Notes under the pieces: model-generated
Database searches by the model: none
What the model saw: the letters and a program-made list of their open reading frames with translations, nothing else
Told to the model about the DNA's origin: nothing
Assembly: GCA_030144725.1 (NCBI GenBank)
Contig: JASKMD010000028.1
Span: forward strand, 1,745,978 to 1,809,977
Origin: Haematococcus lacustris
Taxonomy: Eukaryota > Chlorophyta > Chlorophyceae > Chlamydomonadales > Haematococcaceae
Reading direction: 5' to 3'
Length of the DNA: 64,000 bases
Program-made: the position numbers and the translations under genes
Part shown: piece after piece, positions 54,801-62,420 of the stretch
Numbering within the stretch: the stretch's first letter is position 1
Layout: every line of letters begins with the position of its first letter

Positions 54801-57315
54801 TTGCACAGGGCTGAACCTGGCTGTGGGACACGGCAGTGCAAGCCACAAGCAGCTGGCTGCTGCCCATGGGCGCAGAGTATAGGAGGGGCAGGCAGCCCTT
54901 GGGCCCCGTGACTGGCAGCGAGTGAGAGGTGCGGGTGTCTCCATGGCTGTGCAACCGAGGGCAATAGGAGAACTGGCGGTCGTACACATCGCACACGCCC
55001 TTTGTCTGCGAGAGGAAATTGGCTCCAAGCAGCAGGTCATAAGCAAGGGAGCTCCCAGGCGGCATGACAATGGCCTCTAGGTCGTGCACCATGGCCTGGG
55101 GAGTACCGTAGCTGAGACTCACGCGCAGGGTGGCAACCTGGGTGGCTAAGGCCTCTGCACCACTGGCAGTGGACAGGCGGCGGCTGCAAGGGGTGAGGGG
55201 CAGGTTCAGCGCGGTTGCGCACTCATGTGAGATCAGGCAGCTGTCACTGCCCCCGTCTAGCATGACACCCCGGAGCAGGTGCAGCTGGCCCTCACTGTCA
55301 GCCACTGCACACCCTGACTGCACCGTGACGTTGGAGAAGTAGGTCAGGTGCTGGTTGGGCACGGCGGTGTGGCAGGCAGCACGCACAGCGGTTGCTCGTG
55401 GCGGTTCAACAGCGATGTGAGCAGCAGTGTCAACGACAGGTGTGACATTGGGCGAGAGGTGCTGCTCAATACGCGTCACGCGCTGAGCGAGGAGCTGCAG
55501 CTGCATAGCCAGCTCCTGCAGGCCGGGCTGGGTGGCAAGAGGGGGAAACACAGAGCCCATGGTGGGGGTGGTGGCTGGGGCAGCAGGAGGAGCAGGGGCT
55601 GCAGCCTTAGGCAGGGTGTGGGTGGCAGCAGCAGGTGGGGCGGTAGACATAGGCGTGAATGGCACTGCCCTGGCTGCATTAGCTGTGATGATGCAGAAGC
55701 TGCCATGCTCAGGGTAGGAGAGAGGCTGCACCCGCGCATCCTGCGACACCCAATGCCCTGACATGTCCCATGCACCCAGCCCGGGCCCCTCTGCTGACAC
55801 GGTGTGGGCGCGAGCAGGACCTGACAGGCTGGGTGGAGGAACTGCTTGCAGGTGTGGGTACAGCTTGAAGCAGCGCTCAGGGGGATGGTAGCGCTTGTGA
55901 CAGTAGCTGCAGGTGTGCTGCGCATGGGCTGGAGCAGCAGGTACATACCCCCTGTCCAGCAGAGGCGTGCGTTGCCTGGGATCAGTGATGGCGCGCGACA
56001 CCACACTGCCAGCCGGGTGTGCAGCCACGGCATGCGCTGCGCGCGGAGCACTTCCACCGATGACTCTTTGCTGCTCATGAGGCGGCATTGCCTGAAACTG
56101 CCTGCACTCAGCCAAATCATGGCCAGCATAGGGGTGAAGAGGGCAGGTCTTGGCAGGCCGCGAGCGCTGGGTCTGCATGGGCGCATGCTGCATGGGTGCA
56201 CTACGCAAGGCAGGCTGAGGCATGGCTGCATAACCCAGCTGCATTGCTGGCGCAGCATAAGCTTGGGACATGGGCATGACAGATGGCAACGGCTGCTGCA
56301 TGGCAGGGTGCGACATTGGGTAACCCATTTGCTGCATGGGCTGCTGCAGGTGGTGAGGCATGGGCTGCAGCAAGGGCTGTGGCATGGGCTGCCGAGCACG
56401 CTGGCGTTGCGGAGGCTGCGGCAGCGCCCGAGTCTGGAGCTCAGCCAACTGTTGCCGCAGCAGGAGCACCTCCTCTGACACTGGGTCCTGCTCTGCGCGT
56501 AGCGGTGGGCGATCAGCAGTGGCAGGCACGTAACGCATGCTGTCAAGCAGGTTCTCATGCGCTGCACTGACTGCATGCAAGGCAGCTCTGAAGGCGCGCT
56601 GATCCTGCCGGTCCTCTGCATCCGGCACAGCCTGGTGGAACAGGCGAACAGCCTCGTCCCTGAGCTTGGTGCGCTGCTCCTGGCGCATGGTGGGCACTTG
56701 CAGGCAATGAGAGAAGAGGTGGTTGATGGCAGTGAAGTGGGTCAGCGTGCCACGCCTGATGGCCTCATTCACAGCGCTCTCAAAGGCTGTGGCAAAAGCC
56801 TTAGCGCTGCTGCACCCTTTGCCCCCTAGCACGAGAGCTGGGTCTAGGCCTGCCTGGTGGCTGGGTGGGTCTATCAGCTGCTCCTCCACCAGGTCTAGCA
56901 AGGCCTCTAACGCTTCTGCCCTGTCTGCCTCGTCACCCCAACCATCTACCAGCTGCTCATAAGCATCTGCGATGGACTGAAAGAAGACGCCATCCATGGT
57001 AGAGCTAGCTAGCAGGTGATGGAACGCATTCACCGGTATGTGGAGGTTGAGGCCAAGGTAAGCCCGCAGCTTGAGGCTGAAGGCTCTGAAAGCTAGCCGG
57101 GAAGTGCCAGTAAGCTCTGGCACCGCCATGGAGACGATCGCCATGTGCTGAGCTGCGCGGCTGCTGCGGACAGGGGCAGGGGCTGGTTCCTGGGGCGGTG
57201 CTGCTGCGTCGAAAACTGGGTTGTCCGTGGAGCTGTACGGTCCGTTAAGCTCCAACGGTGTGCCCAGTACAGGCGGCTGAGTTATGGCAGCCACCTCGCG
57301 CAAGCACGAATGCAA
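48838..57315 (-). CDS. Gypsy polyprotein: Gag-PR-RT-RNase H-methyltransferase-like-IN-PHD-Tudor-like
   Basis: A single frame of 2,825 residues. Gag has a CCHC knuckle (C469, C472, H477, C482). A protease-like LDGG follows at D687. The RT catalytic FIDD is at 1273-1276 and the RNase H Asp at D1423 (LVLHTDWS). Residues about 1675-1870 resemble a DNMT-type cytosine methyltransferase: LLELHGGLGAGLEMLL (motif I), VVAGWEYPHLP where motif IV normally has Pro-Cys (here Glu1774-Tyr1775), and LDAAQLGARTHHMRDWWTN (motif VIII region). Integrase has an HHCC finger and D2162, D2222, E2257. A C4HC3 PHD finger follows (C2461, C2464, C2476, C2479, H2484, C2487, C2502, C2505). A Tudor-like stretch (LHGRVVHC... 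ITFQDGSIIDDL, about 2547-2600) and an unrecognised 120-residue C-terminus close it. No frameshift separates Gag from Pol. Confidence 0.9.
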   Translation of the reverse strand: MHSCLREVAAITQPPVLGTPLELNGPYSSTDNPVFDAAAPPQEPAPAPVRSSRAAQHMAIVSMAVPELTGTSRLAFRAFSLKLRAYLGLNLHIPVNAFHHLLASSTMDGVFFQSIADAYEQLVDGWGDEADRAEALEALLDLVEEQLIDPPSHQAGLDPALVLGGKGCSSAKAFATAFESAVNEAIRRGTLTHFTAINHLFSHCLQVPTMRQEQRTKLRDEAVRLFHQAVPDAEDRQDQRAFRAALHAVSAAHENLLDSMRYVPATADRPPLRAEQDPVSEEVLLLRQQLAELQTRALPQPPQRQRARQPMPQPLLQPMPHHLQQPMQQMGYPMSHPAMQQPLPSVMPMSQAYAAPAMQLGYAAMPQPALRSAPMQHAPMQTQRSRPAKTCPLHPYAGHDLAECRQFQAMPPHEQQRVIGGSAPRAAHAVAAHPAGSVVSRAITDPRQRTPLLDRGYVPAAPAHAQHTCSYCHKRYHPPERCFKLYPHLQAVPPPSLSGPARAHTVSAEGPGLGAWDMSGHWVSQDARVQPLSYPEHGSFCIITANAARAVPFTPMSTAPPAAATHTLPKAAAPAPPAAPATTPTMGSVFPPLATQPGLQELAMQLQLLAQRVTRIEQHLSPNVTPVVDTAAHIAVEPPRATAVRAACHTAVPNQHLTYFSNVTVQSGCAVADSEGQLHLLRGVMLDGGSDSCLISHECATALNLPLTPCSRRLSTASGAEALATQVATLRVSLSYGTPQAMVHDLEAIVMPPGSSLAYDLLLGANFLSQTKGVCDVYDRQFSYCPRLHSHGDTRTSHSLPVTGPKGCLPLLYSAPMGSSQLLVACTAVSHSQVQPCATSGTTSAMYHTLPSVHVHVETTPAAAGTTTPSAVSRGGDLAAAECALSRVATGDAPIPAGSGVKPVRSPAQPVTRRGGGAAVTSVPSSALDPAARRMSMPTSAPQPSASHLAVGTAAARRSAIPLTTAPPPQVPPMPPLRASPPPTPQRSSREVAWGSLSPLRLILSLLFLFWLPSMVSSLPPPVPGMCSPAITCSAITMVLPDGPAVNPSPQQYTQLPNGVLLAQHAALSQQQAHRMAALVAAHPGAFAHSLSDLTGYKGPRGAFRIELSTTDPIITKPRRYSDLELQVTDKKVQELEEAGIIQPVTGPCDYASAPTLPMKKDAQGQWTDTRFCIDFRRLNDATKSDRYGLPLPEEMFARVGSARWFSKLDMRSGFLQIPVHPDDQLKTAFWARNRLYCYTRMPFGLKNASAEYQRVMDAAITSASLSHCCMAFIDDVLVYSDSFEAHCEHVQALLQMLQTIGMFAHPEKTILAADRVEYLGHDVSVHGLTPTQAKCQALRDMPAPTDVSSLRTAMGVFNYYRCYIPDFSIIAAPITSLTRKGVAWCWGSEQQAAYSTLKERICTPGLVLRRFDPERPLVLHTDWSREGCAGILGQVDTNGDEYMVACCSRSCNVHERNYASYTGEMLAVVWAVKTLRFYLHGRHFTIVTDHQPLSWLMSGQHHSGQVARWAMQLQEYDFTVKHRPGVTHQNADSLSRFPRPTCADSTGACLDPPPALASLMRGAATTSPPNLPTPTLSAALAAITSDDLLLGNQGSVTDAYHHEPNSSYPSAAYHTLTHRATSWVRAAQHILIATSPATAQLGVTSGLPDSCAVRMPLAINTTCVASSFFPAVAAEGVVLLELHGGLGAGLEMLLRNGVHILRYIYCDTSPACQHLILHRLSQLSATFPGLLPPAAYASALTSLPQDVGTITSADLVRAGARGPHQWLVVAGWEYPHLPNPNSLAGLHGPVSSTFLSTMRLVGCLQQLQPLLRPGYVLVNTTHQHHSQGNRSQFAEVCTSIGTPLCLDAAQLGARTHHMRDWWTNICDPNHFSAVLQHAQPHSAHSLIDIISPVSAVPTAPFCGRGALLTAAGKPREPTTSPEERHAITERCMDAATAGSLYAISAALHRAHLLRDLAHNCLSLSAASHALAVAVGGGAQLMLSSHTSTNQTCSPLPAPDPVLPTPVAVQPAVIVAQLADVADTERDIHDDTATMQLLLHHTLPAGLPHAEHRRAQRRAQAYVWDSHKLLRRMADGSTRIVPAPAERPHLVSTMHNNTGHFGGRRTAALLQHTYWWRGLAADAQAVVARCTACDRVKAAFNAKSPELHSLPIRALFYRWGVDLCGPFIPSRSGHKYIMVCIEHLSKWVEIIPIPNKEAATTASAFAHHVLGRYGACAEVVTDGGTEFQGAFAELLQRALIDHRTTSANHPQSNGLSERCVQTVKACLRKHCTSNRVTDRWDDALPMIALGYRCSTQESTRMTPYELLFARKPVVPPAIAERVEQPINFDDPELAAELVMHRAAAVTDNMVIAMDNQAVAQHRDQLRYAMTRSGSYQPAARSFKPGDFVYLRLAAKHNMLQLEARPEIYRVVVVKDSGVAVLTGKCGTQFNEHISNLSPCHLLDLDGTIDVGLARPHIDHPCEVCRFTGDEAVMLLCDGCGTGWHTYCLTPALDAVPEGDWLCPRCVGAGVTYGEVRDRQLLAAPAPLPLQDPFLSKAVLNKIKAARELHGRVVHCPANKAAPERWGVVTYKGDECRPKYFRITFQDGSIIDDLQHAVLLRKGWLMPQGSELPRHLAASTVTAATLPDHWLLSNTTGVLTALHCLLPGSWHPSVAAAIAQGYQLMQPTNITPQELRVASTVINLDLMHSLLDPCTTTPIIISGLVLQPLSSQPHLSLSPAAYRAQLQQQPIDAIISSPDPTVLDLLLPLAVIYAHSLVCMLVPHAYLSDAPPARFRWIQQLKQAERLLHVTCPSLGSGMGWIMVFSSKGQKRHLLKLPVMGAYLKL

Positions 57316-57506
57316 ATGTAAGCGCTAATGCACTGGGCGAACGTGTTAAAGAAACACGCACCGCGGAGCTACGGCTGGCTGCAGCCTGAACACCCCGGAG
57401 TGCCCAGGACTGCAGCCGAAGTGAAGATGCTGACGCCCAGACGTCCGTCTGTCGACAGCTGAAGGCAATTGATAACCTTCCTCCGGGGAAAAGAGCTTAG
57501 AAGAAA

Positions 57507-57902
57507 TGTAAGATAGCAAACGGAATGAGTAAGGACGCCTCGACTAGCAGCAAGCAAGGCAAAGCTGATACCCGTCACCAGGATGGTGCCGGCCTTCAGA
57601 TGCCGATGGCAGTGAGCTGAGAATACCTCCAGACTTGGGTGCCCGTGATTACATCGGACAGCTGGTAAGGTCTTCTAAGCTGCCGCCGCAGCATCCCAAT
57701 CCACTACAAATACCCAAACCCCCATGCAACCATGTCAGAACTGTTATGCAAGTCGCAGGATACACACACAAACCCACCCACAGTAGCCAGGTCACATCAA
57801 CCATCATACACCAATCACCATCTACCGTGATACCACCAACTGTCATGCTTGCATGGCTAGCCCATGTCACGCATTCCGTACAGTCACGCTCATGGATGTG
57901 AC
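57507..57902 (-). repeat. Truncated 5' LTR of gypsy unit 3
   Basis: It matches 47620-48015 almost exactly, then stops after ctcatggatgtgaca, where the sequence switches to the gag frame of another element. About 775 bp of LTR are missing. Confidence 0.85.
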
Positions 57903-58307
57903 ACGAGCCTTAGCTGTTTCTGATTGGGTTACAAAAGCTGTTTTAAGGGCTGCTTTAAACAAGTCCCAGGTGTACGACGCGTGAGGGGCTGATCGGACAG
58001 AGACATACCACGAGGCGGCCAGACCAGTGAGTCTTACACCAGTGGACACTATCTTCTGCTCATCAGTCAGGCCTGGTGTCAACTTAAACACCTCCTCAAC
58101 ATGGAACAGCCAAGTAGAAACACTACCCTTGCCGTCAAACGGCTGCACGTCTGTCAACTTGACTAAACCCTGTGCAACCCTTGGCTCGCCCTGAGAGGCG
58201 TGCTGCTGCTCTTGCTGCCGCACTATCCTGTCCATAGTGACGCCAAGTGCATTGAAAGCAGCTATGATGGTCTCCATGGTAGCAGGCTGTGGTGAGGACT
58301 GCGCCAT
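57903..58307 (-). pseudogene. Gag fragment of a second LTR retrotransposon
   Basis: The frame starts MAQSSPQPATMETII at 58307. It shows the retrotransposon Gag capsid pattern: VQPFDGKGSVSTWLFHVEEV, LTGLAASWYV and TWDLFKAALKTAF. It breaks off at the junction with the truncated gypsy LTR, so the zinc knuckle and everything downstream are missing. It differs from the Gag of the gypsy units and belongs to another family. Confidence 0.75.
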
Positions 58308-58316
58308 GGGCTGTAG

Positions 58317-58997
58317 CTAGAGACGCCGACGCTGGCGCTGCTGGAAACCGTCCCTGTTGTGTTGGGCGGAGTGGGAGGGGGTAGGTGGTGGTGCTTGTCC
58401 CTGGTAGGCTGGGTGTGCCTGTGGTGCTGGCTGTGGTGCAGGCTGGCGTCTAGGTGGTGGCGGTGGGGGTGGCGGTGGTGCCACGTAGCGTGTAGCCACG
58501 CCTACAGGTGCACTGGGTGCTACAACAAGGCTGCGCACAATGCCTAGGAGCTGCTCTATGTACTCCCGCTGCTGAGCGAGCTGCTCACCTCGTGCCCTTG
58601 CTAGCCCAGAGTAGTAGTCCGCTGCCGCCTTGAAAGATTGGCACTCTTGACACGCGGGCAGCGCCTGGTGCGCCTCACGGTTACCCGTGGAAACTAAAGC
58701 AAACGCTGGGCTGCGAAATTGCTCAGGCTGTTCCGCCTGTGCGAGCTGGGCTGCTGGGTGCGCGTTCGGGGGTGTACCCGAAACAATAGGCTGATATTCT
58801 CCGCTTGGCGGAGGGCTAAGAGAAGGGCTGGACGGGCTGTAAGAGGAGGCTGAATTCCGCGGGGTGCTGGCCCCGGACGGAAGGTCTACGTCCAACGCCT
58901 CGTCGAAGGTCAGTGGCACTGCGATGAACGTAAAAAGGGGAAACCAAATGCAACAGTGGTAATGCGTGGGCCCAGAAAACTGTAAATGCAAGCGCAA
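58317..58997 (-). CDS. Proline-rich frame upstream of the second element's Gag
   Basis: A 226-residue frame ends just 9 nt before the gag start. It holds Ser/Pro-rich stretches, a short region with two Cys (ACQECQSFKAAADYY), a coiled-coil-like RARGEQLAQQREYIEQLLGI and a poly-proline run. It probably belongs to the same retroelement, as a separate 5' ORF or an upstream part of Gag reached by frameshift. I do not recognise a domain. Confidence 0.5.
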   Translation of the reverse strand: MRLHLQFSGPTHYHCCIWFPLFTFIAVPLTFDEALDVDLPSGASTPRNSASSYSPSSPSLSPPPSGEYQPIVSGTPPNAHPAAQLAQAEQPEQFRSPAFALVSTGNREAHQALPACQECQSFKAAADYYSGLARARGEQLAQQREYIEQLLGIVRSLVVAPSAPVGVATRYVAPPPPPPPPPRRQPAPQPAPQAHPAYQGQAPPPTPSHSAQHNRDGFQQRQRRRL

Positions 58998-59405
58998 ATG
59001 GACTAAAGACGTTCGTCGGCCTAGGGCTGGCCTCTAGAAGTCTCGTGGTAGGGAGCTACGGCTAGGTCTCAGCTTAACGCTGGAGCTAAGGACCGCTAAG
59101 GCTAACTTACTATTGCTTGTAAAGCAATAGCGACCGAATCCGCTAAGAACCGTGTAGGACCGTAGGACCGTATGAGCTGGAGAGAAGCCGACCGTGACCG
59201 TGAAGCAGATACTTCTTACAGTGTTCCGTATATCAAAGGACTTCCGTAATTCCGTTCTTCAGTTCTCTCTTAACACTACAACAACTCGCTTAAAACCTAC
59301 CGACATCATACAGTGAGACACAACGTCATCAGGCAACGTGGCACTTCATGTAAAAGAAAACTACATTTGTTCATGTATCCTACTGTGCAATCGTGTACTC
59401 TTACA
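58998..59405 (-). repeat. Probable 5' LTR and leader of the second retroelement
   Basis: This AT-richer segment lies between the interrupted LINE frame and the second element's first ORF. On the minus strand it begins TGTAAGAGTACACGATTG exactly where the LINE sequence is broken, as an LTR start would. The inner LTR end and target duplication were not located. Confidence 0.5.
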
Positions 59406-60990
59406 GACCCCCAGGTGGCGCACGGGCACCCCCACTCGGACAGCTGGGATGACCACCTCCGGCTCCTGCTCCCCACCCTGCTCCTGCCCGCCCTGCTGCT
59501 GCCCTTGCCCGCCACCTTCCCCCGCCCCACCCCCTAGCTCGCCCACCTGCCCCTGCCCGCCCCCTTCCCCCCCGTCACCCCCCCTTCCTCCCCTCCCCGC
59601 CCACTCGGGGCCCGTGCCCTCCTGGTTACCCGGCCCAGGCTCTGGCTGGGCGCACGGCAGGGCTGAGCTCTTGCTCACGCTAAGCGCAGGGCCCCCAGCG
59701 GCGCGGAACAGGCCCAGGGCCTCCACTACCACCTTCCCGTCTCTGACCCGATCAAGCACCACGATGGTGAGGTCGTCCGCATACTCCTTGGAGGGGAGCG
59801 CGGGGGTCAGGGAGGCCCTGTGCATGGCCAAAGGGCTGGAGGGGATGGTGGGGGTGCTGATGCGGCCTGCCAGCTGGAGCGAGCTGAGGTAGCTGACCAG
59901 CGGCTGGAGCACGATGCACCAGTAGAGCGGGGAGGCCCCGCTGCCCTGCAGCAGCCCCGACGCAAGGAGAAAGCTGTCGGTGAGGTGGCCGTTGACCAGC
60001 ACCTGGCTCCTGGCACCTGGCTCCTGGCCCCCCAGCAAGCCCCAGGACACGTTGTTAAAGGCCCCCGCTAGGTCCAGCAACAACAGCCAGGCTGGGCTGC
60101 CCCGCTGCTGCAGGTACTCCAGCAGGCCTAGGTGGAACTGCATGCTGTCGCTGATGTCCCTGCCTAGGATGAAGGCGGATTGAGAAGGGGACACCAGCAG
60201 GTCCAAGGGCAGCTGCAGCCGGTCCTCCACTGCCCTGGCCACCAGGCGCACGTCGCAGTCGAGAAGCGTGATGGGGCGGTAGCCAGCCACCTGGTCCCTC
60301 GGCTTGCCAGCCTTGGGCACGAGGGTGATAATGCCTGTCTGGAACTCAGCCAGAGGGGCAGGGTCAGCGGTGTCTGCCAGGGCCTCTTGCAACGTAGCCC
60401 GCAGCGGCCGCCCCAGCTCCACCCACAGCCGGTCATAGACCTCCAAAGGCAGCCCATCTAGCCCCGGGGCCTTGCTGTGCGCGCAGCCCTGCAGAGCCCG
60501 GCCCAGCTCCTCCTCTGACAGCATAGGGCTGCCATATTGTTTTGGGGAGCCCTCGGCAGCCCTGGCCTGGGTGGGGGTGAGGTGGGAGGTGAGGCTGCCC
60601 AGCAGCGTGACGCGCGCAGCTGTGTCCATCGGCTTGGCTGCGTAGACTCCGGTGGGCTCGGCGGCTGAGTAGTGTTGCTGGAAAGCCCTGCATGCTGCCT
60701 TCACCCCGGCCAGCGTGGTGAGGTCTGCTAGCTGACCTGGCTGGCTAGGGAGCTGGAGAGAGGAGATGGGGGTGGGGGTGTGCGCAGGCTGATCGCGATG
60801 GTAATAGTAGAAAGAGGAGCGGTCGCCATAGTACTGGTCGAGGACTGCGCTGGCCAGCAGGGCCTGCTGGGCCCCCTGCTCCCTCGCCCCCACACCCGCC
60901 CGGGCTGAAGCCTCTCCCAGGTGCTGCGCCGCCTGCACCTCAGCCTCCCCCTCTCGCTCCACCCGCACCAGCTGCCGCACGAGGTGAGCC
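59406..60990 (-). pseudogene. LINE reverse transcriptase, copy A (interrupted)
   Basis: Minus-strand RT motifs appear in order: VPKAGKPRDQVAGYRPITLL, SAFILGRDISDSMQFHLGLL, LLLLDLAGAFNNVSW (motif A), QGSGASPLYW (motif B) and KEYADDLTIV (motif C, YADD). These are non-LTR RT features; the clade was not determined. About 18 residues present in copy B between motifs A and B are deleted here, and the frame is cut at 59406 by the second LTR element. Upstream, the frame runs on into the C-terminal region of copy B, producing an artefactual 1,020-residue chimera (62423-59361). Confidence 0.8.
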
Positions 60991-62420
60991 CTGGCCACTG
61001 CCGCCTTGGCAGAGGTGTTCAGCCAGCGGGGCGGCTGGCTGCCCTGCACCTCCTCGTGGAGCCGCTCCTCCCGCTCTTCTGCTGCCCCCTGGCCTGCCAC
61101 CTGCTGCGCGCTGGCCTCCCACTTGTGCTCCAGCTCCCTCAGGGCCCCATCAGCCACCGTGGTCACCTCCGGGTCTCCCGCTGCGCGGGGGGGGCGCACG
61201 CCCCACAGCGCAGGCCACAGGCCCCCACCTGGTAGGTAGGAGGGGTCGGCACTGACGCGTTGGAGCTGGTGGAGGCGCACCCTGGCATGCTTGACAGACA
61301 AGTCCAGCAGAGTGGTGATGCCCATGCCCCACACGTGAGGGTCCAGCTGCCGGTGAGCCCAAGGGCCCAAGAGCCACTCCTCCTTAGGCCAGGTGCCCGG
61401 CCCCTCCTCAGCTGGGTCGGCAGCCTGCCCATTCCCTCCGCCCCCTGTCCCTCTAAGCCCTTCCCCCCCTCCACGCCCTCTCCCCCTACCCCCGCCTCGC
61501 CCCCTTGCCCGCCCCCCTCCCCTGCCCACCCCCTTGGCCTCTCCTTGCTCCTGCCCTTGAGCCTGCTCCTGCTCCACATGACGCTGGGCGGGTAGAGGGC
61601 AGAGGTGAGTGGCTCGCTCCTCCGGGGTCAGCCTATAGCTGGGCTTGTTGAGCCGGTCCACCGCAGCTGGCTCCCAGGCCGCCCCCTCCTCCGACCAGAG
61701 AGTCCCGCGGGCCGCTTGACCTGTGGGGTCTAGGGGGTAGAGGTGGCCGTTTGGGCCCACCCAGTGGGAGGGCTGGAGCATGGGGGTGCGCCGCAACACA
61801 AACCCCACCCCTGGCCCAACCCTCAAATACTCCCACTCCGGCTGAGGTGGTTGTAGGCGGTCCACCATGCCCTGCAAGGGCTCGGGTGGGCAAGCCCTGA
61901 CCAGGTCAGCAGCCCACCGGGCCTCCCCCTCCAGCTGGGGGCTGTGGAGGGCCTCCCTCACGTGGCGGAAGTGGGTCCAACCCCGCTCAGCTGCCGCCTC
62001 CCTTGCTGCCGGGTTCAAGCGGACTTGCGCGTTGTACCACAGCGCCTCCGCCAGGACCGAGAAGAAGGATTGGCTAGCCGGGGGCACGGCACGGAAGAGC
62101 TTGAGCTCAGCCAGGGCCGCCACGTGAGCTTGCAGCCGCGGGCTGATGCCTCGCGAGGGGGGGGCGGTGGGGTCGTTGATGATCCACGTGCTGAGGCCGT
62201 GAGAGGGGTCTGCCAGCAGGCTATGGGTCAGAGGCTGCCAGGGACGAACCCGGGGCGACCAGAACTGGGCCGGCATCTTTGCCAGCATGGCCGTGCTGGT
62301 GACCCCCAGGTCGGGAAGCCCCCCCCCTCCCTCCCCCTGGGGCATCACGCAGATGGTCTTGCTGGGGTAGAGGCGGCTGCTGTTGGGGCTGCGCTCCTGG
62401 GGGCAGGTCTGAGGCTGCCA
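60991..62420 (-). pseudogene. LINE C-terminal region and inter-RT linker
   Basis: On the minus strand it begins with a typical post-RT block (SRLYPSKTICVMPQ, GGGLPDLGVTSTAMLAKM). It then carries a long unrecognised region with a Gly/Arg-rich RGG-type segment near 61450-61530 and an HVRQ/EREGEAEVQ coiled-coil-like stretch. The LINE C-terminus of copy B and the pre-RT segment of copy A are fused in one frame. It is shifted by one relative to the RT frame of copy B near 62430, so copy B is also damaged. Confidence 0.6.

Larger units (their letters stand above)
47620..57902 (-). mobile_element. Full-length Ty3/gypsy LTR retrotransposon, unit 3 (5' LTR truncated)
   Basis: The internal region 48791-57506 carries one uninterrupted polyprotein frame, a polypurine tract and an intact 3' LTR. 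Only the inner 396 bp of the 5' LTR remain, before a junction with a different retroelement at 57902. The Gag-PR-RT-RNaseH-IN domain order identifies Ty3/gypsy. The open frame and near-identical LTR parts indicate recent activity. Confidence 0.88.
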
